Shown in pieces: positions 10,415-22,451 of a stretch of DNA of 38,323 bases. The DNA is taken from the NCBI RefSeq assembly GCF_000090795.2, contig NW_003547004.1, positions 1 to 38,323 on the forward strand. Reading direction: 5' to 3'. Source of the DNA: Amphimedon queenslandica. Lineage: Eukaryota > Porifera > Demospongiae > Haplosclerida > Niphatidae. A program made the translations under genes and the position numbers. Below the pieces are notes generated by a model that worked only from the letters and a program-made list of their open reading frames with translations, was not told the DNA's origin and ran no database searches. Position 1 is the stretch's first letter. Each line of letters opens with the position of its first letter.

Positions 10415-11969
10415 CAAAATGTCCTCAGACTTAAATATTGAAATTACAAATTGCTAAATGATTTATTAATTTTTGGTAATCAGCTACTGTGCATGCATAC
10501 ATGTTGGCTATGATTTATATGTTCGTGCCTCTGTTTTGCAATTCTGATGTAGATTAAAAATTTTGTTTTTACCAAAAATTAGCTAGATCAGAATAAATTT
10601 TGAGCAAATTGAATTCAAATTTTTGAATGTGGGCTTTCAACTGATACATGGATATTTTCTGCACTTAATATGGATTTTATTCAGGGAATTTTCAATTCAT
10701 AGAAGGTAACACTGCCCCATTCATCACTCTATTAACTATTGGTCATTTATTTGTTTATTTATTTCTAGATTTAATTATTTATTTACATGTAGAGGCTGTC
10801 CACAAAAAGTCTGGTGCCAATTCTTACATCAGACAGCATTAAGTGGTACTCTCACCTGATGAACAACTATCTAGTGGTGCTGATGGTAAGTCCTGTATTC
10901 ATATCATGTATACATAAACGTAGTTACTAAAAATGTAATATAAGATTTAGTGTCTCAATGTGGTGTAGCTACTTCTTTTTTATTTTTGGAGAGTGCCAAA
11001 TCTCAAAAGTGATATGAGTCTTGTTACACAAGACTACTGTGTAGAGCATTATTTTTTTTATTTTTAGTTTTTGGGCACACCACAAAATAGAGCTGTTGCA
11101 CAGAAGTAATCAACAGGGGGGTGCGGCTATGACTGTCCGCCATGTTGGGTGGCAAGAATGTGCATGGAGCAATTGGAGATGCAAAAACAAACTGGGATTT
11201 TCTAACAATGAAATAATATAATACTTGGCTGTAGAATATTATGCAGAGTTTTTACTCAATATCTTCATTTCCTAGCTTGCATTAGCCTGTATTGTAAACT
11301 GCAGAATTTATTCAGATTTTTTCTCCTTTCTCCCAATTCCACCATGTACATTCTTGCCACTCAAGATGGCAGACAATCATAGCTGCACCCTCCTGTTGAT
11401 TACTTCCGTGCAACAGCTCTATTAAAACCCACTTATTCCCTTACAACCTATGTAAACTGTCAACCATGGAAATAAAAATTAAAACCCACTAAAAGCAAAC
11501 CACAAAAATACCAGAACAACAAATTTCACAATTTTTTAAAGATTTGCGAAAGTAAATTCCTTGAAAATTAATATAATACAGTACAAAATGGCAGAATAAA
11601 GGGACAATAAATCTCGTGAACTTCCGGATACAGGTCATTCACAAAAAATATTGTCTTCAGAAAAACCTGCTTTACAGTGTTAGATCAATGAAAATGCTCT
11701 ACATGGTAGCATATATCAGTAAGTGTATACTCAATATCTCCAGACCATCACAGACTTTGCCTCATAGGGCTAGGTTTAACTCTCTGCCCATTGCATCACT
11801 TGCACATAGCTGACGTAATGAATTAAGTTACGTATATTGTAAATGTAGATTTAACATTGAAACTTTTATTTAAAAGTTAATTTTCTAAACTCAAAATAAT
11901 GATTTCTGTGTCACAAACTAGCTAACACTAATAAAATATCTAATCTAATTCAGCTTAAAACTTATCAGT
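10415..11969. mobile_element. Repeat-rich spacer with a foldback element
   Basis: At 11087-11422 two arms of about 95 bp are inverted relative to each other (they start ATAGAGCTGTTGCA and end TGCAACAGCTCTAT), around a centre of about 150 bp; this is a MITE-like foldback without any coding sequence. At about 10795-10885 a short stretch (reads LSPDEQLSSGAD before GTAAGT) resembles a stray Calx-beta-type exon. Nothing else coding is seen. Confidence 0.6.
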
Positions 11970-14900
11970 TTAACAAAAATTAATTGTTAGTTCTTCTGGA
12001 TTATACTCTCTAATGGCACGTATTTTATTCAATCCTCCCTTTTCTCTGTCTCGTGTGCCAAGTTTCTCCATCCAACCTGATTCTGCTTTTGGTAATTCTT
12101 TCTTTTTTTCCTCCTCACTCATTTCTTCAGGAAGTACCTCTAATACGATAACTTTAAAATTTTTCAGTAACCCTCCTTGACTTCTGAAGTGTTTGGTAAT
12201 GAGACTGTTTCCTCTGTTGGACCTTATGTTGTAAAGGTGCTGGCTAATGCGTTTCTCAATTGGTTGTTTTGTTTTTCCAATGTACTTCTTTTGAGAGTTA
12301 ATGTCTATAATGCAATAAATGACATATTGCGTTTCCCCGGTGACTTCACATGCATGCTCTGGAATATTGTAGGTTTTCCCATTCACTCCAGTAATGGTTC
12401 TACACTTATGATTGTAGTCTTGAAATTTTAGTTTTTGTAATTGAAGTAGCTTTCCTGTTAAAGCTGAACCGAGGTTGTTAAGTACATTAAGTATCTCATT
12501 GTAAACAAGAAGAATGAATGTCTGCTTTTCTTGCAGAGAGATATCCTGTGGATTGATACTTTCAGATTTTGCTTTTTTCAAAAAAGTTTTTATTCCACTC
12601 TTTTGTATGCTTCTGGCAATTCTTTTGTATCCTTCATCTTCATAATAATCATCTTCCTCTTCAAGTAATGCAGGATCTTCATCATCAAAATCATCATCAA
12701 AATCATCATCGTCATCATCATCTCCATCTCCCCCATCTCCTCCTTTACCCCCAGCAGCTGCTCCAGGGTGTGCTGATGAATTAGACTCTGTCCCATCACT
12801 TCTTGTACTATTAGTTCCTCCTGACTGACTATTCCCTTTATTTGATGACTCGCTTTTTCCTGGACCTTTTGATTGGCTACTATGTGAAGATTTCACAGCA
12901 AAATCTGAGTCATGGTGCCTGTATGCTGAGGTATGTGCATGACGCTTTTTTGAGAACCCCCATCTGTCACAAGGTTTTATTTTCACTACCTGCACATTAC
13001 CAGGTAATGGAGGGACATAACCTCTCTTTATGCCTGAATAAAGGAATACGCCACCATAGCACAATGAATAATAACTCTGGCTCTCTTCTTTATACATGGC
13101 AGCAGGTACCCAACTGCATGCTTTTGGCTCTACTCTGTATGGATTAGGCTTCAGTGACTTGACATGAGTACAGAAATTTTGATACTTTCTGACATTTTTC
13201 AGTATCATTTCATTCAATTGCTCTTGTAGCATCTTTCTAATCCCATCGATGTCTGACTCCAGTAAATGGACATTCAAAAATGCGGACAGCTCTAACTTTG
13301 CTTTTTCATTTAATAATAAAGTGTGCCTGAGTGTGTTTCTTTCCATTAGCCATTCCCTCACAAGGGTCTCTAATGTACTTTTTACAACTTTGTCATCACA
13401 CACAGACAGCAAAGTATCAACAAGACTAGGTATGACTTTTTCATCTGCTTCTACTAGCTTTGGCTTCAATAAAGACTCAACTTCTGAACGTGACACTTGC
13501 TGGTCTATTTGTTCCAGTAATTTGTCAACATGCATGGATATAGTTGCTTGATCTTCAGCTCCTGGCCACACTCCTATCTGTTCATCTAGGTTTTTGAGAA
13601 TGTCTTTGACTTTTTCTGCTTTGATTTCTTTTTGTACCTTGCTCACCGCATCTTCGGGTATTTGAAAATTTTTTTTCAGTGTTTGTTGTTTCAAATTTTT
13701 TATTTCTGCATTCAAGAAGTGTACTATAAACTGAAGTTTGGCTAACTCACGCAGGCGAGCAAACATTGGAAAGTATCTGCTAATCTCATTGTAAGCCGCA
13801 GTCATATCTGCTGCAAATTGAGCCTCTGGACTTTCAGGGTCATCACTAAACTCTGTGTCCTCTAGTTTCCCATCTTGACCTGGAAATAATGGATGACTCC
13901 TTATCACCATTTCTATATTGTTAATTCTCAATGTTTCTATGTCACCATTGGTCTCATTACAATACTCTAACTTGCCAGCTTGGATCCAGAATCGATGAAC
14001 TTTATTTCCATGACTGCCGGGCCGTTCATTAATTGGTTTGAGTGCTTTACAGAGCTTCTCAGGCAGACCCTTAAGGAGACCGTCTCTGCATGATCTTTGA
14101 AGAAAAGGAGGCTTGGCTGATACTTCTGTCCCAATGGTGAACGATTTCATGAGATAGTCTGTTTCAAACATTGTGTGAAGGAAGTCTGTGTTTTGAAGGT
14201 TCTTTGGTTCATATAAAAACTGCTGGAATGGATGATAGTGCTGCTCCATCACATTTGGTGGATCTAAACTAAATAATGCTGGTTCAAATTCTTCTGTCTC
14301 CAGTACAGTGTAAACGTCATCAAGTGAAAAAAGGCCATTGCTCCCTTTAGCTGCTGGAATTACTATCAATTCAACGGAAGAATTAATTTCATTAGAATTA
14401 AAACGAAATCCTTTAATCTCAGCAAACTCCATCCTCTTTCCAAGAGTAGCGCTTCGTTTTAGCCAGCCATTGCTGTCTCTGGGACTAAGCTGAGATGTCA
14501 ATAAGTTCCTTACATCATTCCAGACCCATCCTTTCTCTATTAGCAGTTCCTGCATTGCTCTTGATTTTGCTGTAGCTGGATCCTGTAGAGGATGCACATG
14601 ACTGAGGTCATTCTCGTATAACTGGTAATGCAGCTCATGCTCTTTCAGTGGTATCTGATCCTTTGTAAGATCTTGTAGACGAATTAGGAATTTGCTGTGA
14701 AATCTGTTTGCCTTAATGTTTAGTAGCACTGCTTCTGATATGGGTACAAAAGGCATGTCCCAAAGTGGACAGAACCTGCTGTTGTAGATAACAATGTTAA
14801 TGAGAGAGGCTACTTGGTCTATGACTTCATCATTTGCAACCAATTTTGTAATATTGAGTGTATGTAATAGTATGCCTAGAGATATACGTGCTACATAAAG

Positions 14901-17873
14901 CTTCATTACTGGAGAAAGCTTTAGGGAAGCCACTCCATTTGCTTCCTGGGAACAGATAGCTATAGCTTTTGTTAAGGCATATTTTTGACTGTTGGAAAGA
15001 CTGGGATTAGCTTTGATGTACTTGTATAGCCAGAGGGAAGCATATATAAAGCATAGTGTGTACTGAGCTGGATGGTCACAGGCAGCTATGTAATCAAGAT
15101 AAGCTATGGCAGCTTCCCATTCATCCCAGTTACCATCTTTCACTTGACATCCAACTGCTTTTTCAAACTTAACGTGCCCTTTCACTTCCAACCCCACCAC
15201 TCCAAGGTTTGGCCATTGAATTTCAAAAGGTAAATTTAATTCATTGACATTAGGGAATAGTAGTCTAAGGCATCTATCATCAGCTGTGAGATTGTTGCTC
15301 ATATTGAGAAGGGACTCTTTAGACAGACAGAGGTCATAAAATGCTTTTGTAGAAAAGAGAGGGAATTTAGTGAGAAGATGGATGTAAATATCCACCACAG
15401 GCTCTTCCAGTTGCTGGTCTCCGATCCATATAGATTTCTCAATGTCAGCTAAGGCTTCTAAATTATCTTTTTCTAGTTTTGCAAGGCCTTGAAGCAGTAA
15501 AATAACTGCTTGATCATCTTTAGGCATCATGTCAATTTGTTTTTGATAAATGTTCACTAGCGCAACAACAACTTGTGCCATTTTACTTCTGATTTCTTTT
15601 TCGTTGCTAAAAATCATTGACTTAACAAATTCTAGGAGCTTCTGAATATTTCTGTTAGCCCAGAGATTATTTAGCCTCTCAAAAATGTCATTGTAAAGTG
15701 GGTCTTCTTGTATTAAGCTTACGTATGCTTTGCTGGTTTTGTTGGTTACTGCTATAAGTGCAGGAGCCTTCATTGCTGTATTCACATGCTTTTGGCAGAC
15801 TTCTGTTGCTGCTTGAAGCAGTTCTAATCTACTCTCCCATTCCATATCCTGCTCTGCTGCCATTGCATTTAGAGCCGAAGCAGTGAGAACATGTACATCA
15901 AGGAGCATTTTTTCTGACATGCTTTCATTAAAAATTGTGGCAATTAATATCATTGCTAGCTCAGGCAAGTTGTTGCTAAGGAATGCTTGTGCTATATCAA
16001 AAATTGGCTTAATCTTGTCTGTGCTGCATGCCAGGGCCATTGATAGGCACCCCAGCCCTGTCTTGGTAGATCCAATTGTTCCTTGTTTGATATGCTTTAA
16101 GGAAACATGCATCCAATCCTCAGCATCAAGATTACTTAATGTACTGGTACAATCGGAACAGAAAGACTCTTTTTTTGTCTGACCCAAACGGGAAAAGCTC
16201 CAATTCTCTAAGTGGCATTTGTCGCAGAAACGTTTTTGACAATAAAAGCACGAGCTCACTCTTAATCCAAGGTACCTCTGGCAACTGGCACAAGTCTTAC
16301 TCTGTGCGGCAGTAGCCAGTGGTCTAGAGTAACTAACTTTTGGTATCAAAGCTTCAAGATGATATGTCATTTTAGCATGTGATATGCCTTTCTCATTCAG
16401 TAGCAATGAGTATAGAAACTCAACTTCTTCTTGTGGCAAGCATTGAAGGCTCAATAGTTTCAATTCATCAGTCAGAGGAGGGAGTGAGTAAAGCCCACTC
16501 TTGTGTATGTTGCATATTCTTGTGTGCATCGTGGCTGCAGTGGCTGATAATGAAGGATTATCAAACAGGAGACTGTTACTGGCTTCCAATGTGTCTGATA
16601 ATGGATTTGGTGTGTTTTCATTATTCTTAAAGACTATATTAACCTCATATTGAGCTCTTTTGTCTAAGACTTTGCTTCTAACTTTTTGTTCTAGCAGTGG
16701 TTCAAACATTTCACCTTGCACTCTGATGCGTCCTTCCTTAAAATCTTTTTTGAAATCATCAAAGTTCCTTAGAACTAGCTTTGAAAAGCATATACCTATC
16801 AAATGAAAATCATTGTTAATAAAATAGCATGCCATATGTATGCAATGATAAATAACATCAGGATTTTCCAAAAAGTATACTAAGCTGATATCAAGCCATA
16901 TAGGATTAGTTTATGGTTTTTGGTCAACTTTTTGGATCCTAGCCAATACCATGGGCTATAGTCTATAGTGTTTGGCCAACTTTTGAACCAACTTTAAATT
17001 TTCCTTTAAATTAGAATCGGCTCAAAAACATGAAAATATAATGAAATGAAAAATTCTATCCCGGCCAATTTTTGTGATTTACCCTGTACCGATTAAGAGT
17101 AGTCTACATAATAGATAGCTCATCGTATTTTAGAACAATTTTAAAAATTTATGAAAAATTCAATTTTGATCAGAGTCAGTTTAAACTTTCTACACAACAT
17201 AAGTACATGTATATGCATCAGAAAAAAATTATTAAAAATAGAGAATTCTCTGCTTGTCAATTATGATCAAATTTGGCCAACGACCCTGTACTATAGTATG
17301 GGGACTTTTGTCCAATTTTTAAAAATTTTTTAAAAATTATAAAAAAATTCAATTTTGATCCAACTAATCATTTACTGAAGTTTAATTTTGTGGTTTATTG
17401 TTTATTATGAAAACAGTCAAAACACACCACAAAGCATGAATAGTTAATTGGTCTATCAATACACTAGCAAAGCTACATTCTATTAGCACAAATTATATGC
17501 CCCACACATGAGGCAATAAGAAGCTGGGGCCTTGTCAAAATTTGTAGGAAACCCTAATTATCATTAATAGGCTATACATACCACTGGGTAGAAATCCTTT
17601 AGGATCAGTGACAATATCATCTCCTTCAAGTCTATCATCATACTCTGCTCTTCTCACTTCATCCAGTAGGACTGTCTTTGCATCATTGAGCTTCTTCATT
17701 ATTTCTTCCGTTGTTGAATCAAGGGTTTTGTCTGGATGGTATTTTCGAGACATTTTATGATAAGCAGCCTTGATATCGGCTCGACTTGCATCTTTGTCTA
17801 CTTGCAGGAGGTCATAATAGTCAGTTGATGACTGCATCTCTCCATCCTCCTCATTGCTATCAACAGTAGCCAT
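11970..17873 (-). CDS. J-domain / zinc cluster / GIY-YIG nuclease fusion protein
   Basis: Two exons: 17873-17582 and 16795-11970. The donor (AGTG|GTATGT) and acceptor (TTTGATAG|GT) join in phase 1, rebuilding a Gly codon and a 1705-residue frame. Start chosen: ATG at 17871-17873 (MATVDSNEEDG). Seen: J domain (about 18-85) with the HPD motif at 46-48, known to stimulate Hsp70 ATPase; a cluster of eight Cys in CxxC pairs at 266-313 (FYVE/RING-like, two zinc ions likely); a long helical body (about 320-1330) with an unrecognised SHPLFPGQDGKLEDTEF segment; a Ser/Gly linker, then an Asp/Glu run (about 1435-1480); and a C-terminal GIY-YIG domain: VIY (1589-1591), KYIGKT, Arg1613 in EKRISQHL, likely catalytic Glu1669 in AESGWMEKLGT, then GLN. 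The domain is most like those of Penelope-type retroelements. Function is unknown; a chaperone-linked nuclease is an inference. Confidence 0.85.
16796..17581 (-). repeat. Intron of the J-domain gene with dispersed repeat copies
   Basis: The intron holds copies of the dispersed repeat (about 16910-17350), including a near-perfect match to the 20-bp palindrome at 17284-17303 (one mismatch) and a CCATGGGCTATA phrase shared with the array at 30808-31245. The stretch 17384-17490 recurs as 24944-25035 (GTGGTTTATT, then AATACACTAGCAAAG). Confidence 0.65.
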
Positions 17874-18830
17874 TATAAGAAGCCTAGAGTAGCATAATAC
17901 AAACAATTGGTAGATTACCCTGTGTTTAGAAATGGGAACTATGCATATAAGTACTTATATATAAGTAGATCTACTATGAGAAGCTGTTTTTAGAATCAGT
18001 AATAATAGTTTTAGTACATTACACAACTCACTGGTTTAATAGCTTGACAGTACAGATCTACTTCTATATAGTTCTAGATTAGTATAGAGACAAAAACAAG
18101 ATAGAAAATAATGTGCTGTGTAAGCTTTTTTGGCTCACATGACTCATTTTTATCATAAGTAATGAATAATTATGCGTATCATAGTAAGGAATGTGTTGAA
18201 TATATTCACACACATGATGCTACATAAACACTGAATATCATTAACTTCACCATTCCTGGGAAAGCATATATAAACTATTGTTAGCTTGAGGTGAATGATT
18301 TTTTGTATAGCCTGGAATAATGGCAAAATAATGTAGCAATAAATTTTTTTGTTTATTTGTATTTATTATAATTACTATATTAAAGGGATAGAACATTAAA
18401 TTTAAGGGATAATAATTGATTGAAAGAAGAAAGAAAAAGTAAAGCAAATTATGCACAACATAGTCCCTATTAATAATACAGTAACAATGAACATTGGAAG
18501 AGGTATGAATGCTGTACTACTATCCACTCCAAACTGAAAAGTGACCATAAATTTAAATCATATTAGATCTATATTCATTTCCCTTTTTAATTGTGTTTAT
18601 TCCTGCATGGGTTTTTTTACCATTTTGACAAATTTACTTTACTAGTAGTTAAATGTTTTGTACTGGTGATTAAAACTGCTCTAATAAATGGCAGGCAGCT
18701 TATAAATTTTTTATCTATATTTATAATTTATGATTATTTTTCTTATCATTATCAATAGGTTTATAGTAATAGTTTCTACAGTGTAGTAACTATAGGCTAA
18801 CCACACATTGGTCATGTGAGAAAGGTCAAG
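17874..18830. promoter_or_regulatory. Divergent intergenic region between the J-domain gene and gene D
   Basis: About 950 bp separate two start codons that face away from each other, so it must hold both promoters. A CTCTAG just upstream of the J-domain ATG could be the acceptor of a 5' UTR intron. No clear core element is identified and no coding sequence is seen. Confidence 0.35.
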
Positions 18831-21800
18831 ATGGCTCTTGTTCTATTAGATCTATTTCCTTTCTTTTTGCTATTGCTTGCAGGTATATACTATACTTGTA
18901 TGCCAAGGTAATTTTTATCTTGTGTGTAGCTCCTGTTCAAGGTCAATTACAGGAAGGTGTTACTGTACAGTGTTATTCATCTGCTGCTGATTGTACTAGT
19001 AATACTAATGGAGTCAGTCTTGCAGCTATTGACTGCTGTAATAGAACTGGTGGAGGATATATATCTCATTCTTCACTAGCTGCAGCACAACAATGTGGTG
19101 CATGTGTTGGTAAGATAATCATTGTAACACAAACACCGAGTTGTTTTATTACTTTACTGTTATTATCTTAAGCCATATCTATTTATTTTACTTTGTATCC
19201 ACTAGTTGTTGGTTTTGATCAATCATGTGTGCATATTGGTCCAAGTGATGCTGGTAGAAGATACTCATTTACTGCTGATGTACTCCTCAGTACTCCTGGG
19301 GCTCCTGATGTTACTGATCTGGATTATGTTATTTCACGAGAGTCAGCTATGCTAGTTGATGGTAGGTAATGATTTATTTATTTTGTATTTATTTTTCTCT
19401 GATTTCAGTTGCTGACTACTTGAGCTCAGATTTTGCTGGACGAACCAATAGTTTTCTACCAGAAAGGTTTAGCATACGCTATTTGTCACAAGGGAATGCT
19501 GTTGCTCTCCAACCAACTCTTTCATTTGATTACTTGATTGCTGTTGAAACTGATCCAGGTGATCCAGCAATACCATCAGGAGTTGTACTTGTATACAGAC
19601 GTCTTAGCATTACAATAGAGGATATAGACAGTGAGTTTATACTGAATCAGTTTATTGTGATCACACACTCTTTCATTTTATAGTAATTACTGTTGGTCTT
19701 GAACCTCCATCAGTATTTTTAGAAGGTATAAATGCTGTAGCTGTCATTGGACGTCAAGTAATTACATATGAATCTCCTTTTGAAGTCACTGTCTCACTTG
19801 AGAGGTATACTGGCCCATTGAGTCATGATGAAGCTGCTGTTGGAGACTTTGGTATGACAAATTTTAATTTACATCTAACTTTTATCATTATTTACCCATT
19901 AATTTAGATCTCTTCGACTTTACTGAGCAGCGTAGTGTTGTATTTCACCCAGCAACAGCAATTGATCAATGCTTTGAACATGTAACATTCTTCATGCCAC
20001 GGGATAATATTGTAGAACTACAAGAAGTGTTTAGATGGAGACTCAGTGTTAATGATTCTAGAGTTAGACTAGATCCTGATAAAACAACTCAAATAGTAAG
20101 AGTTGACAATCAAGATGGTAAGTCAATTTTTATTATCAAGAAATAACTTTATCAAGGGATTTGATTATAGTTTTCAGTATTGGTTTCAAAAGCCTAAATG
20201 TTACTATCAGAGAAGGAGAAGTTGCCTCATTAACTATAAAGCAGATAGGAGATGAGAAAGGTGGTATAGACATTGGAGGCTTTCCAGAGAGCCGAATATA
20301 CTCAGTTCAAGTGAAACACAAATCTGGGACTGCTACAAATGGTCAGTAATAGCATATTCATGTAGTTTGTTTTTAATACTATATAGTTGGTTTATTTTGA
20401 AGCCTCCAATTTCATTGTTTACATTTTTTGTTGGAAATAATTCGTAGATGACAAACTTTTTCTTAATTTTTTTTTGATGTTAATAAGTTTAGTGGGTGGA
20501 TTTGAGCCTGTATCAAAAATTAATTTCACACAAAATAAACTAGCTATAATATATATGTATAATGGTATTAATAATTATAGGTAGTGATTATTCCCTTAAT
20601 TCTGTTGTTCCAAGATTAACCTACAGTGTTAATAATGCACTGAATGATATTCCATTCACTCCTATCACAAGTATTGATGATAATATCATTGAGGGAAATG
20701 AAACAATAAGAGTCATCATATTACCTGTTGGAGATAATGTTGTTCAAGTACGGAGAGACCGGCAGACAGCTACCATCACCATTATTGATGATGACAGTAA
20801 ATTGTATAATAATTGAGTGGAGATGTGGCAATATCTATTTCTTCATTCTATAGCTGGTGTGCTGTCATTAGAGAGAGGAACATATGATATGATTGAGAAT
20901 GAAGGAACTGTAGAAATATGTGCTGTACTAACTGGAGGAGTATTATCAACTGATACAGAAATTATTCTACAAGCTAGAGACAACACTGCACGATTTAGGA
21001 GTAAATTTTAATATTAATATTAGTTGCATTATGTGTCCTTTAATTACATTAGGTGACTATAGAACTCGTAGAGTTCGTCCAATATTACATGCATTTACAA
21101 ACAGGACATGTGGTAGATTTAATATTATCAATGATACCATTAGAGAATCACTATTTGAGAACTTTACAGTATATATAAGTAGTATCTTTCCAGAAAATTG
21201 TGCATTAACAGTAGATTTGAGTTCTTCATTCATCAGGATACAAGATGATGATCTTTAGTATAATCATTCATAAAACCCTGTGTTTATTATTTACCTTACA
21301 GAGGCTGAAGTAAGGTTTGCTATTGGTCAAGCTACATTCTCTGAAGGAGGAGGAAATCAATCAATCACTGTCATACTAGGAGGAGGACAATTGAGTCAAG
21401 AACAAACAATGGAAGTTTACATTGATAATGGAACTAGCAGTATGTTTATAATGTTATGTTATATTATGTATCATTATGCAATGAAATAGATGGAATATCA
21501 CTGGGTTTTGTCACTTTTGGTACTGGTGTCTTAACACAGAACAGGAGTATCAGTTTTCCAGTAGTTGATAATAACATTGCACTGGAACCTGATAAACATT
21601 ATCTACTAAGATTAAGAAACATTGGTAATATAGGTTTAGGTAATCCAGGAACAATGAATGTGACTGTAGAGGATGATGATGGTAAGTAAATGAAAGTGAG
21701 AGTTGTTTCAATTGATGTGACAATTATTGTTTATGTTTATATATATAGTCATTAATTTGTTCCTGGAAAGAGGGTTGTATGATGTTACGGAAAATCAAAC

Positions 21801-22157
21801 TAGTGTCGAAATATGTGTTGTCCTAACTGGAGGAATTTTATCAACCCCAATTAACATTTACCTTTTTGATTCTCAACTAACTGCCAAATATCAATGTAAA
21901 AAATCCTTGCTGTACTTATAGTATTACACAGATTTTCTCCTCTCTTTTATTTAGTTGATTACATTTTCTTCAACTTTCATGTAATACTGCCTCCATATAA
22001 GAACAGTACCTGTGTAACTCTCTACATTGTCAATGATAATATAAAGGAAACACTTTATGAAGTGATGTATATGTACATCTTCAGAGTAATTCCTTCGAAT
22101 AAAAATCTGCATGTGGACTATACCTGGTCTACAGTTAGGATACAAGACGATGAGTAA
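18831..22157 (+). CDS. Gene D: secreted Calx-beta protein, paralogue of gene B
   Basis: Exons: 18831-18882, 18930-19109, 19206-19361, 19409-19630, 19684-19851, 19908-20117, 20171-20341, 20581-20796, 20854-21000, 21053-21258, 21302-21439, 21490-21681, 21749-21895, 21955-22157. The first eight match gene B exon for exon (signal peptide MALVLLDLFPFFLLLLAG, six-Cys module, Calx-beta). Exon 10 ends QDDDL then TAG at 21256-21258 with no usable GT donor in frame, so reading through it gives a 575-residue protein. Exons 11-14 stay open and phase-compatible. Exon 9 ends phase 1 and exon 11 begins in phase 1, so skipping exon 10 yields 733 residues with more Calx-beta sequence (FLERGLYDVTENQTSVEICVVLTGG), ending RIQDDE. 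Neither form has a membrane segment, so secretion is inferred. Calx-beta modules bind calcium in several families and occur in sponge aggregation factors. Confidence 0.8.
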
Positions 22158-22451
22158 CTTTGACTATAATAATTAGATATGCATAGGAAAGTTAATTATT
22201 GAATTTTTTGTATATAAAAAGACTATATTGTCAATACTTTATAGTCCATAGACATAATCATGCAAAAAATATTTTGTTATGGCGTAGCACAATCAATTGA
22301 GGTTTGCATAAACTGTAAAATTTCAACTTGTATGGATGTGACACTTTCAAGAATAACTTCTCAAAGGATGTTTCTGCATACTTTCAGTTCCTTTGTCATG
22401 CTGGCCAATAAACAAGTGTTGTGCTCGGAAGGATTAGGAGCATTTTTGATC

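Noticed and set aside
12569..13551. Open frames on the + strand (His-rich 12569-12784 and others at 12842-13147, 13249-13551)
   Set aside because: They are antisense shadows of the large - strand exon; the His-rich one mirrors the Asp/Glu tract.
16797..16871. Independent start of the large - strand protein at 16871 (MENPDVIY)
   Set aside because: A good acceptor at 16796-16797 joins the J-domain exon in phase; the stretch before it reads like intron and would leave the J-domain exon without a continuation.
21259..21301. Splicing gene D exon 10 to exon 11 using the GT at 21257-21260
   Set aside because: The GTATAA there would join in a phase that makes TAA or TAG at the junction, so it cannot carry the frame onward.
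22260..22451. Extra N-terminal residues of transporter copy 1 from 22260
   Set aside because: Not shared with copy 2, which aligns from MAKKF onward, and not membrane-protein-like.
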